Source: Aliarcobacter sp.
GTDB taxonomy: Bacteria > Campylobacterota > Campylobacteria > Campylobacterales > Arcobacteraceae
DNA: 64,000 nt
Assembly (NCBI GenBank): GCA_028689025.1
Contig: JAQTXA010000003.1
Location: 124,001 to 188,000 of the forward strand
Direction: 5' to 3'
The notes below the pieces were generated by a model, which saw nothing but the letters and a program-made list of their open reading frames with translations, was not told where the DNA came from and searched no databases. A program made the translations under genes and the position numbers. Below, one piece after another: positions 56,414 to 64,000 of this stretch; the stretch's first letter is position 1, and each line of letters begins with the position of its first letter.

Positions 56414-58010
56414 TATCTAAAATATCCATATCTTTTTTGTAAACTTCAGTTTCTACTTCAAATAAACCTAAAAGTGTATGAAAAAGATTATCTTGAGAAA
56501 AAGATTTATCTTTATAAGAGTTTAATTTTTCTGTATCAATCTCTTCATTAATCTCTCCTCCAAACCACATAAGTGAACCAATATGTTTTTGTTCAACTGG
56601 TGCCATAAAATATGGAAGACCATGTAAGTAGATTCCATTTTCACCAAGGCTTTCTCCATGATCACTCATATAAAACATTGCTGTTTCATAACTATTTGAG
56701 TATGGTTTTAAGAAGTTTATTACTTTTGATAAGAAGTAATCAGTATATAAAATCGCATTATCATATGCATTACTTACTTCTTCTTGAGTACACTCTTCTA
56801 ATTGATTTGATTTACAAACTGGTGTGAATTTTTCAAACTCTTTAGGATATCTTTTATAGTAAGCAGGTCCATGATTTCCCATTTGGTGAAGAACTATTAA
56901 AATATCTTTTCCCTGATTTTTTTTGATATATTCATCAAGTCCAACCAACATTCCTTCATCTCTACATTCACCCTCACACATAGTGTTTGTTGCACTAGTT
57001 CTATAATCTTCAAAATCAATTCTTAAAGCATTTCCTTTTGAATCAGAATTATTATCTCTCCATAAAACTTTAACTTCATTTGTATGATTTAATACATCTA
57101 ATACATTTTCAGTTGAAATACCTTTTTTGTAATCATAATCAGCTTTGTCAAAAATTGAAAACATACATGGAACAGATTCCGCAGTAGAAGTTCCGCATGA
57201 ATACATATTTGAAAAGTTTATAATATTCTCTTTTTTAAGAAGAGGATTAGTCTCTTTTTCATATCCATTTAATGAAAATCTATCAGCACGTGCTGCTTCA
57301 CCAACAACCATAATTACAAGTTCTGATTTTTTAACTTTTTCATTAATTTCATTATTAGATATTTTTGCATCTTTCCCTATCTCTTTCACAACAAGAGGAC
57401 CACTATGCATAGTTTTATTTACATAATTACCAATGCTATACATCCAATAAATTGGGTTTACATGGTATCTTAAAGGTTTATGTTCTCTAAAAAATGAAGT
57501 ATAAAATTTACTAAAACTAAATAAAATAATTAATATAACTACCAATGATAAAAGTAAAGTTTTTAATTTAGCGAAAAATTCTTGTTTAAATGGCTTATAC
57601 TCTATATTTAATTTATATATAAAATAAGAAGGAAGAATTGCTAGAAAAAAAACATATCCAACTAATTTAAGACTAAACAAATCTGATGATTCACTAAGAT
57701 TAGTCTGTAAAGTGTTTCTAATCATACTATCATCAATAACTATATGGTAGGTATCCATAAAGTAAGCAGTAAATGCAGACATTACTAGAGTCACAATAAG
57801 AATTGGTTTTGTTGTATATTTTGAACCTAGAAGTGAAAATAAAAATATTATAAAACTAATTAATAGTATTGCTATAGAAATGATATAAATAATATTCATT
57901 CCCTCAAAAGAGTAAGTACTTACTACATTTCTAAAAAAAGAGAAATTGTAAAATAGTGCAAAAAATATGGCACTTAGAATAATTAATTTATATTGTGAGA
58001 ATTGTTTCAA
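56394..58010 (-). CDS. eptA: EptA-type lipid A phosphoethanolamine transferase
   Basis: 538 aa. Five N-terminal membrane helices lead to a periplasmic sulfatase-fold domain with VVGEAARADRFSLNGY, nucleophile threonine in CGTSTAESVPC, and YMSDHGESLGENGIYLHG zinc ligands. It transfers phosphoethanolamine to lipid A and releases diacylglycerol. The next genes in the operon are PAP2 and dgkA. Confidence 0.92.
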   Translation of the reverse strand: MKQFSQYKLIILSAIFFALFYNFSFFRNVVSTYSFEGMNIIYIISIAILLISFIIFLFSLLGSKYTTKPILIVTLVMSAFTAYFMDTYHIVIDDSMIRNTLQTNLSESSDLFSLKLVGYVFFLAILPSYFIYKLNIEYKPFKQEFFAKLKTLLLSLVVILIILFSFSKFYTSFFREHKPLRYHVNPIYWMYSIGNYVNKTMHSGPLVVKEIGKDAKISNNEINEKVKKSELVIMVVGEAARADRFSLNGYEKETNPLLKKENIINFSNMYSCGTSTAESVPCMFSIFDKADYDYKKGISTENVLDVLNHTNEVKVLWRDNNSDSKGNALRIDFEDYRTSATNTMCEGECRDEGMLVGLDEYIKKNQGKDILIVLHQMGNHGPAYYKRYPKEFEKFTPVCKSNQLEECTQEEVSNAYDNAILYTDYFLSKVINFLKPYSNSYETAMFYMSDHGESLGENGIYLHGLPYFMAPVEQKHIGSLMWFGGEINEEIDTEKLNSYKDKSFSQDNLFHTLLGLFEVETEVYKKDMDILDNAKKPE

Positions 58011-58221
58011 TCAAAGCCTTTTTATTAATTTTTTTGAATAGTATCTGAATGATAATTAGATTTGATTAATATTAGATTAACAAAACTAATTTTCAGCAAT
58101 TATAGATAAATAATATAAATAATTTATGTAAAAAAAATTTACATTTCTTTTACAATTTTGTAAAAAAAATTATTTTATGGGATTTTTTGATATATATTTG
58201 TGGATTTAAGCTATTTTTTAG

Positions 58222-58227
58222 TATAAT
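58222..58227 (+). promoter_or_regulatory. Probable -10 box of typA
   Basis: TATAAT, 27 bases before the start codon in an A+T-rich leader. Confidence 0.45.
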
Positions 58228-58253
58228 CGCGAAAATTTACGTAAAGAGAATAT

Positions 58254-60068
58254 ATGAGAGACATTAGAAATATCGCAGTAATTGCACACGTTGACCACGG
58301 TAAAACTACGCTAGTAGATGAGTTATTAAAACAATCAGGAACTTTTTCAGCACACCAAAATGTTGATGAAAGAGTAATGGATAGCAATGCTATCGAAAAA
58401 GAAAGAGGTATTACTATTCTTTCTAAAAATACAGCAATTGATTATGAAGGTGTAAGAATTAACATCATTGACACTCCAGGCCATGCTGACTTTGGTGGAG
58501 AAGTTGAAAGGGTATTAAAAATGGTTGACTCTGTTTTATTACTTGTTGATGCTCAAGAAGGTGTTATGCCTCAAACTAAATTCGTTGTTAAAAAAGCTTT
58601 ATCTTTAGGACACAGACCAATCGTTGTTATTAATAAAATTGACAAACCAGGTGGAGATCCAGATAGAGTTGTTGATGAAGTATTTGACCTTTTTGCTCAA
58701 ATGGATGCAACTGAAGAACAATTAGACTTCCCAGTTGTTTATGCAGCTGCTAGAGATGGTTATGCAAAACTTGCTTTAGCTGATGAAAATGTAAACTTAA
58801 CTCCATTATTTGAAACAATTTTAAAAGAAGTTCCAAAACCAGTTGGTTCTGATGAAAATGGTTTACAATTACAAGTATTTACACTTGATTATGATAACTT
58901 CATTGGAAAAATCGGAATCGCTAGAATCTTTAATGGTACAATTTCAATGGGTGAAACTGTAGTTTTAGTTAAAGCTGATGGTGAAAAAGTTAAAGGAAGA
59001 GTTTCTAAACTTATCGGATTTAAAGGTATGGATAGATTTGATATTAAAACAGCTGGAACAGGTGATATTGTTGCTGTTGCTGGTTTTGAAACTATTGATG
59101 TTGGAGATTCATTATGTGATCCAGCTAATCCAATGCCTCTTGACCCTATGCACATTGAAGAGCCAACTCTTTCTGTTACATTCGCAGTAAATGATTCTCC
59201 ATTAGCTGGAACTGAAGGTAAATTTATCACTTCAAATAAAATCAACGAAAGATTAGCAGCTGAAATGAATACTAACATTGCTATGAATTATGAGCAAATT
59301 GGTGAAGGTAAATTTAAAGTAAATGGAAGAGGGGAATTACAAATTTGTATCCTTGCTGAAAATATGAGAAGAGAAGGTTTTGAGTTCTGTATTGGAAGAC
59401 CTGAAGTTATTACAAAAATTGAAAATGGTGTTAAAACTGAACCATTTGAGCATTTAGTAATTGACTTACCTGATGAACATACAGGTGCTATTATTGAAAA
59501 ACTTGGAAAAAGAAAAGCTAATATGACAAACATGGTACCAATGGGTGCTGGTTATACAAGATTAGAGTTTGAAATTCCAGCTAGAGGTTTAATTGGTATT
59601 AGAACAGAGTTCTTAACTGAAACTAAAGGTGAGGGTGTTATGAATCACTCATTCTTAGAATTTAGACCATACTCAGGACATGTTGAATCAAGAAAATATG
59701 GGGCATTAGTTTCTATGGAAGCTGGTGAAGCAGTTGGTTATTCAATTTTCAACTTACAAGATAGAGGTATTATGTTTGTTAAACCTCAAGATAAAGTATA
59801 TGTTGGAATGGTAATTGGTCAACATGCAAAAGATAATGATTTAGATGTTAACCCAACTAAAGGTAAAGCTCAATCAAATGTTAGATCTTCTGGTGCTGAT
59901 GAAGCTATTAAATTAGTTCCACCAAGAGCTATGTCTTTAGAAAATGCATTAGAGTGGATTGAAGAAGATGAATCAGTTGAAATTACACCTATTTCTGTAA
60001 GAGTAAGAAAAAGAGAATTAGATCCAACAATTAGAAAAAGAACTGCAAAAAAAGAGAAATATAACTAA
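58254..60068 (+). CDS. typA: TypA/BipA ribosome-associated GTPase
   Basis: 604 aa translational GTPase. [27 protein letters not shown] and NKIDKPG are the G motifs; EF-G-like domains III-V and a BipA-specific C-terminus follow (AKEKYN end). It aids 50S assembly in stress and cold. Followed by a strong terminator. Confidence 0.97.
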   Translation: MRDIRNIAVIAHVDHGKTTLVDELLKQSGTFSAHQNVDERVMDSNAIEKERGITILSKNTAIDYEGVRINIIDTPGHADFGGEVERVLKMVDSVLLLVDAQEGVMPQTKFVVKKALSLGHRPIVVINKIDKPGGDPDRVVDEVFDLFAQMDATEEQLDFPVVYAAARDGYAKLALADENVNLTPLFETILKEVPKPVGSDENGLQLQVFTLDYDNFIGKIGIARIFNGTISMGETVVLVKADGEKVKGRVSKLIGFKGMDRFDIKTAGTGDIVAVAGFETIDVGDSLCDPANPMPLDPMHIEEPTLSVTFAVNDSPLAGTEGKFITSNKINERLAAEMNTNIAMNYEQIGEGKFKVNGRGELQICILAENMRREGFEFCIGRPEVITKIENGVKTEPFEHLVIDLPDEHTGAIIEKLGKRKANMTNMVPMGAGYTRLEFEIPARGLIGIRTEFLTETKGEGVMNHSFLEFRPYSGHVESRKYGALVSMEAGEAVGYSIFNLQDRGIMFVKPQDKVYVGMVIGQHAKDNDLDVNPTKGKAQSNVRSSGADEAIKLVPPRAMSLENALEWIEEDESVEITPISVRVRKRELDPTIRKRTAKKEKYN

Positions 60069-60092
60069 TTTTAAATTTATTAGTTGTTTTTT

Positions 60093-60128
60093 AAAGGGAA
60101 AGGATATTTTATCCTTTCCCTTTTTTTT
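60093..60128 (+). terminator. Rho-independent terminator of typA
   Basis: GGGAAAGGATA-TTTT-ATCCTTTCCC hairpin followed by eight T. Confidence 0.95.
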
Positions 60129-60253
60129 ATACTATACAAAATAATCATAAACTTATGTATAATAAATATACAGACAAATCTTTGGATAAAGGAATAATTT
60201 AGTTTAAATTTAGATGAATAAGAATAGAATTTATTTAGTTCAGGAGGTGTAAT

Positions 60254-61618
60254 TTGAGTAATGAGAAAAATAGTGTATCTGAAATCTTTTGGGAAACCTT
60301 TTCAAATCAAGATAGACAAAAAATAAAAGAGTTCCAAAAGTATATGGATAAGTTTGCTGTTAATTTCAATCTTTACAAAGATGGAAATTTTATTGAAAGA
60401 TCTTTGCCATTCGACGTTATTCCTCGAATTATAGAGACTAAAGAGTTTGATATAATCGATAGAGGTTTAAGTCAAAGAATAAAAGCCTTAAATTTATTCT
60501 TAGAAGATCTATACACAACAAAAAATATTGTAAAAGACAATATAGTTCCAGAAGAGTTTATTTACCAAGCAAAAGGGTATTTAAAAGAACTTCATGGCTT
60601 CTCTCCTTCTAAAAAAATTCGTACACATATTAATGGTATAGATTTAGTAAAAGATACAGTTTCAGATAAATGGGTTATTTTAGAAGATAATTTAAGAGTT
60701 CCAAGTGGAGCTAGTTATCCTTTATCAATTAGAGATACTTATAGAAAAATCTATCCAGAATTTTTTGAAAAATTAAAAATCAAACCTATTAAAGAGTATC
60801 CATCTATGTTAAAAGAGTCTATGGATTATGTTAATTGTGGTGGAATAAATGTAGTTCTAACTCCAGGAAGATTTAATTCAGCTTATTATGAACATGCCTA
60901 TTTAGCAAAAAAATCAGGCGCTCAACTTGTAAGAAATAATGAATTAGTTGTACAAAATAAAATTTTATATTTTAAAAATTATGATGGAAGATTAGTTAGA
61001 GTTGGAGCAGTTTATAGAAGACTTGATGATGAGTTTTTAGATCCAAAATTCTTTAATGAAGAGAGTTTAATTGGAGTTCCAGGAATCATGGAAGCATATT
61101 TAGCTGGAAATGTGGCAATTATGAATGCACCAGGAAATGGAGTTGCTGATGATAAAGGTATCTATTATTTTGTTCCAAAAATGATTAAATATTATTTAGG
61201 AGAAGAGCCAATCTTAGAAAATGCACCAACATATTTACCTTATTTTGAAGAAGATAAAAAATATATTTTTGACAATATTGAAAAACTAGTAATCAAAGAT
61301 GTTGCTGAAGCTGGTGGTTATGGGGTTATGTTTGGTCATGCTATGACAAAAATTCAGTTAGAAGATTTAAAAACTATTATAAAAGCAAATCCAAGAAGAT
61401 TTATAGCTCAAGAGTTAATAGAATTTTATGATGAAGAGTGTTATTTAAATGACGAAATAGTTCCAAGAAAAGCTGATTTTAGAGCTTATGTAATAAATAG
61501 TGATGAACCAAAAGTTTGGAAATGTGGACTTACACGATATGCTATGGAAGCTGGAAATTATTTAGTTAATTCATCTCAAGGTGGTGGATTTAAAGATACT
61601 TGGGTTATGGAGGCATAA
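60254..61618 (+). CDS. Circularly permuted ATP-grasp protein (DUF404/DUF407)
   Basis: 454 aa with a TTG start behind AGGAGGT. Family features are WVILEDNLRVPSGASYPL, NVVLTPGRFNSAYYEHAYLA and VLGYGVMFGHAMT-like AGGYGVMFGHAMT. Such enzymes are paired with alpha-E domain proteins in operons proposed to make or attach peptides. The next gene is exactly that partner. The product is unknown. Confidence 0.88.
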   Translation: MSNEKNSVSEIFWETFSNQDRQKIKEFQKYMDKFAVNFNLYKDGNFIERSLPFDVIPRIIETKEFDIIDRGLSQRIKALNLFLEDLYTTKNIVKDNIVPEEFIYQAKGYLKELHGFSPSKKIRTHINGIDLVKDTVSDKWVILEDNLRVPSGASYPLSIRDTYRKIYPEFFEKLKIKPIKEYPSMLKESMDYVNCGGINVVLTPGRFNSAYYEHAYLAKKSGAQLVRNNELVVQNKILYFKNYDGRLVRVGAVYRRLDDEFLDPKFFNEESLIGVPGIMEAYLAGNVAIMNAPGNGVADDKGIYYFVPKMIKYYLGEEPILENAPTYLPYFEEDKKYIFDNIEKLVIKDVAEAGGYGVMFGHAMTKIQLEDLKTIIKANPRRFIAQELIEFYDEECYLNDEIVPRKADFRAYVINSDEPKVWKCGLTRYAMEAGNYLVNSSQGGGFKDTWVMEA

Positions 61619-61619
61619 A

Positions 61620-62285
61620 ATGGAACAATTATTAACAGCAAATGTGGCGAATAATTTATATTGGTTTGGAAGATATTTAGAAAGAATCGAAGCTACTTTA
61701 ATTGAAGTTGTAATTGCTTTTGATGCGGTAATTGATACGGATAAAAATAGAGGAAAAGATTTTTACAAAAAGTTAGAGATTAATATTGAATATGAAACTG
61801 CAAAAGAGTTCTTAAAAGCTGGAATTTGTGGAAACCATGAAGCAAATTTAAGTCTTTTAATGAGTTATGTAAGAGAAAATGCAATTATTTGCCGAAGTGT
61901 TATGGATACAGAAGCTTTTGGTTCAGTAATTGAATTATCAACTCTTTTAAAACATTCTTGTAATAATACTTTTGAGCTTGATTATGAATTTATTGATAAA
62001 GTTCAATCTTTGATTAGTGAGATTTGGGGTGAATTAACTAGAAAACAACATAGAAATACAAGTGATTATTTCATAAGACTTGGGAAACTTGTTGAAAAAG
62101 TTGATTTCCATTTGAGATTAGAAAAAGATAAAGAATTTTCACTTGTACTTATGGAAGAAATAGATAAAATTGTAACTAGATTAGCACCAGAATCAAAATT
62201 TGTACCTCATGATAAAAACGAATCACATGAAACAATAATGAACTCTATAAATGCTAAGATTAATAAAATTATAGTTGGGGATTAA
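61620..62285 (+). CDS. Alpha-E domain protein (DUF403)
   Basis: 221 aa from the ATG at 61620, one base after the previous stop and just behind GGAGG; an earlier ATG at 61581 lies inside that gene. It starts LTANVANNLYWFGRYLERIEAT and is all helical. It works with the ATP-grasp partner in proposed peptide ligation. Its stop overlaps the next start. Confidence 0.88.
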   Translation: MEQLLTANVANNLYWFGRYLERIEATLIEVVIAFDAVIDTDKNRGKDFYKKLEINIEYETAKEFLKAGICGNHEANLSLLMSYVRENAIICRSVMDTEAFGSVIELSTLLKHSCNNTFELDYEFIDKVQSLISEIWGELTRKQHRNTSDYFIRLGKLVEKVDFHLRLEKDKEFSLVLMEEIDKIVTRLAPESKFVPHDKNESHETIMNSINAKINKIIVGD

Positions 62286-63238
62286 TGAATACAACAGAGA
62301 TATTTACATCTGAATTACCTGTAGGTGAAAAATTATCTATAAGAAGAACAAGATTCGAACCAAAAGAAAAAACAACTAATAAAATGAAAAGAATTTCAAT
62401 AGTAAGTGGAATTCATGGAGATGAATTAGAAGGACAATTAGTTATATATCTATTAGCTGATTGGTTAAATAATAACAGTGATAAATTAAAAGGGATAGTT
62501 GATATTTATCCAGCTGTTAACTCTTTGGGTGTTGATACAATTACAAGGGGTTTCCCTTTGTATGATGTAGATTTAAATAGAACTTTTCCAGGAAGTGCAA
62601 ATGAATTTTTGCCAGGACAAGTTGTTTTTGCCCTTGCAAATGATGTAAAAGGAAGTGATATTGCTATAGATATTCACTCAAGTAATATTTTCTTACGAGA
62701 AATCCCACAAATTAGAATAAATAAAGAATACTCAAAATCTACTTTACCCCTTGCAAAAGAGTTAAATTGTGATTTTATTTGGATTCATGATGCAGTTACT
62801 GTATTGGAATCTACTTTTTCACATACGATGAATTCAATGGGAACAAAAACACTTGTTGTAGAAATGGGTGTTGGAATGAGACTCACAAAAGCTTATGGAC
62901 ATCAGTTGTTAATAGGAATTTTAAATCTTATGCAAAAAGAGGGAATTATTGAGTGTAAAGATGATTTTGTAACAAGAGAAGCTTTTAACTCAGAAATTGG
63001 AGAAGTTTTTTATCTAAATGCTCCTAAAAGTGGACTATTTGTTCCTGCACTTGATCATTGCTCCGTTATTAAAAAAGATGACAAAATTGGAGATATTGTT
63101 GATCCTTTAACTGGCGCAATATATGCAACATTAACTGCTCCTGCTGATGGAATACTATTTACATTAAGAGAATATCCAGTTGTTTATGAAGGTTCATTAT
63201 TAGCTAGAATTTTTGGAGATAACAGTGGAAAAAATTGA
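62285..63238 (+). CDS. M14-family (AstE/aspartoacylase-like) hydrolase
   Basis: 317 aa. Zinc-binding motif GIHGDELEG, later ligand histidine in IDIHSS, and the AspA/AstE substrate region. These zinc enzymes cleave amides of acylated amino acids or short peptides. It follows the ATP-grasp/alpha-E pair and may trim or recycle its product. It overlaps the next gene by 14 bases. Confidence 0.85.
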   Translation: MNTTEIFTSELPVGEKLSIRRTRFEPKEKTTNKMKRISIVSGIHGDELEGQLVIYLLADWLNNNSDKLKGIVDIYPAVNSLGVDTITRGFPLYDVDLNRTFPGSANEFLPGQVVFALANDVKGSDIAIDIHSSNIFLREIPQIRINKEYSKSTLPLAKELNCDFIWIHDAVTVLESTFSHTMNSMGTKTLVVEMGVGMRLTKAYGHQLLIGILNLMQKEGIIECKDDFVTREAFNSEIGEVFYLNAPKSGLFVPALDHCSVIKKDDKIGDIVDPLTGAIYATLTAPADGILFTLREYPVVYEGSLLARIFGDNSGKN

Positions 63239-64000
63239 AGTTTTAAGAATTGAGTCATTAAGTCGAGCTCCCTTAGTTGTTGAAGGTTATTTATTTAAAG
63301 GAACAAATCCAAAAGCTCCAAAGGTTGCTATTGTTGGTGCGATGGAGGGAGATTCTATACTTCCTTTATATTGTGCTTCTACAATGGTTGATTTTTTTAA
63401 AAATAAAATTGATAAAGAGAAAATAAAAGGGGATGTTTTAATAATTCCTTCAATTAATCATTATGCTTTAAATATTGGAAAAAGATTTTGGCCCTTGGAC
63501 AATACCGATATAAATATGATGTTTCCAGGTTATGAGTTAGGTGAAACTACTCAAAGAATTGCAAAAAAAGTTTTTGATGCAATTAGTGGTTATGATTTTG
63601 GAATTATTCTTGAAAGAAGACCAGATCCTGCAACTTGTCTACCATATATAAAACTTTATAAAAGTGGATATGAAGATTTAGTAGGTGCAAAAAAATTTGG
63701 TTTTAAAATGATTCATCACAGAACAATGAAATCAATAGATACAGTTACATTACAATATAACTGGCAACTTTGGGGAACAAAGGCATTTTCAATTATATGC
63801 CCAAGTGATAATCAAGTTGATAAAAAAATAGCAAGTCAAATAAATCAAGCAATGATTAGATTTATGGATAAAACTAAAATTATTAATTATCATATTTTTA
63901 ATGGATATGAATCAACTGTAATTGATAGAAATTCTATCGATGTTGTTAAATCTCCAAGAAGTGGTATTTTTATCTCAAAAGAACTAGCTGGTAATTATGT
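63225..64000 (+). CDS. M14-family paralogue lacking zinc ligands (cut by window end)
   Basis: Partial: 258 codons from a GTG at 63225 to the end of the window. It resembles the preceding gene in layout (VAIVGAMEGDSILPL, then IINHYALNIGKRFWPLD), but the zinc motif HGDE is EGDS and the later IDIHSS is IILERR. It is therefore likely a pseudoenzyme, perhaps the partner of the active copy. The C-terminus is missing from the window. Confidence 0.8.
   Translation, partial: MEKIEVLRIESLSRAPLVVEGYLFKGTNPKAPKVAIVGAMEGDSILPLYCASTMVDFFKNKIDKEKIKGDVLIIPSINHYALNIGKRFWPLDNTDINMMFPGYELGETTQRIAKKVFDAISGYDFGIILERRPDPATCLPYIKLYKSGYEDLVGAKKFGFKMIHHRTMKSIDTVTLQYNWQLWGTKAFSIICPSDNQVDKKIASQINQAMIRFMDKTKIINYHIFNGYESTVIDRNSIDVVKSPRSGIFISKELAGNY

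Overview
The window is A+T-rich bacterial DNA that looks like an Arcobacter-type member of the Campylobacterota. This rests on the gene families present, on a dnaA-dnaN-gyrB origin region flanked by ruvC with TTCAC-core DnaA boxes, and on a short SRP RNA. It holds a large molybdenum-nitrogenase island (about 1-37.3 kb), the replication-origin region (about 39.5-45.2 kb) and ordinary chromosomal genes to the end. The assignment to a genus is inference.

Nif island. A leftward operon (NifX-like protein, HicB/Sel1/NifU-C fusion, second NifX-like protein, flavodiiron protein cut by the window edge) is divergent from nifE. Between nifE and nifN sits about 5 kb of other genes: an AraC-regulated alcohol dehydrogenase/aldo-keto reductase set and a PAS plus soluble chemoreceptor pair. 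Then follow nifN with two peroxiredoxin-like proteins lacking the catalytic cysteine, an ankyrin protein and a SagB-type flavoprotein; nifX, a DUF269 protein, nifF, nifW and nifZ; a cysteine-less ferredoxin-like protein and a true [2Fe-2S] ferredoxin; rpoN; a PAS histidine kinase; and a convergent DUF4010 membrane protein. nifH, an unrecognised small gene, nifD and nifK come next, followed by modE-modA-mop-modB-modC-modD and a convergent frameshifted molbindin. The last nif units are an aldo-keto reductase/flavoprotein/nifT operon; nifA overlapping a third dead peroxiredoxin-like gene, a SIR2-like gene and clpX; and a 2[4Fe-4S] ferredoxin gene. nifB, nifU, nifS, nifV, nifM and nifQ are not in the window.

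Control. Seven sites fit a sigma-54 promoter with exactly 10 bases between GG and GC and a shared consensus GGAAYR-N4-TTGCAT; an eighth, weaker one precedes the PAS/chemoreceptor pair. They precede every nif transcription unit I infer except nifA, whose upstream region has a TATAAT box instead. rpoN and nifA are both in the island, so the circuit is largely self-contained. The mod operon starts behind two ModE-type inverted repeats. The nif genes on the + strand run toward the origin, so a fork moving left would meet them head-on.

Right part. SRP RNA, a MerR-like regulator, queF, a small LRV-like cysteine protein, gyrB, dnaN, dnaA (all leftward), ruvC, purN, a TRIC channel, glutaminase, thyX, an HD-GYP protein, a two-component system, a leftward SHP/diheme cytochrome c/cytochrome b561 operon, a dgkA/PAP2/eptA lipid A unit, typA, and an operon of a circularly permuted ATP-grasp protein, an alpha-E protein and two M14-family proteins, the second lacking zinc ligands and cut by the window end.

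The most unusual material is the set of accessory genes co-transcribed with nif genes: three dead thiol-peroxidase-like proteins, a ferredoxin fold without cysteines, a HicB/Sel1/NifU-C fusion, an unknown protein between nifH and nifD, and the nifA-Prx-SIR2-clpX operon.
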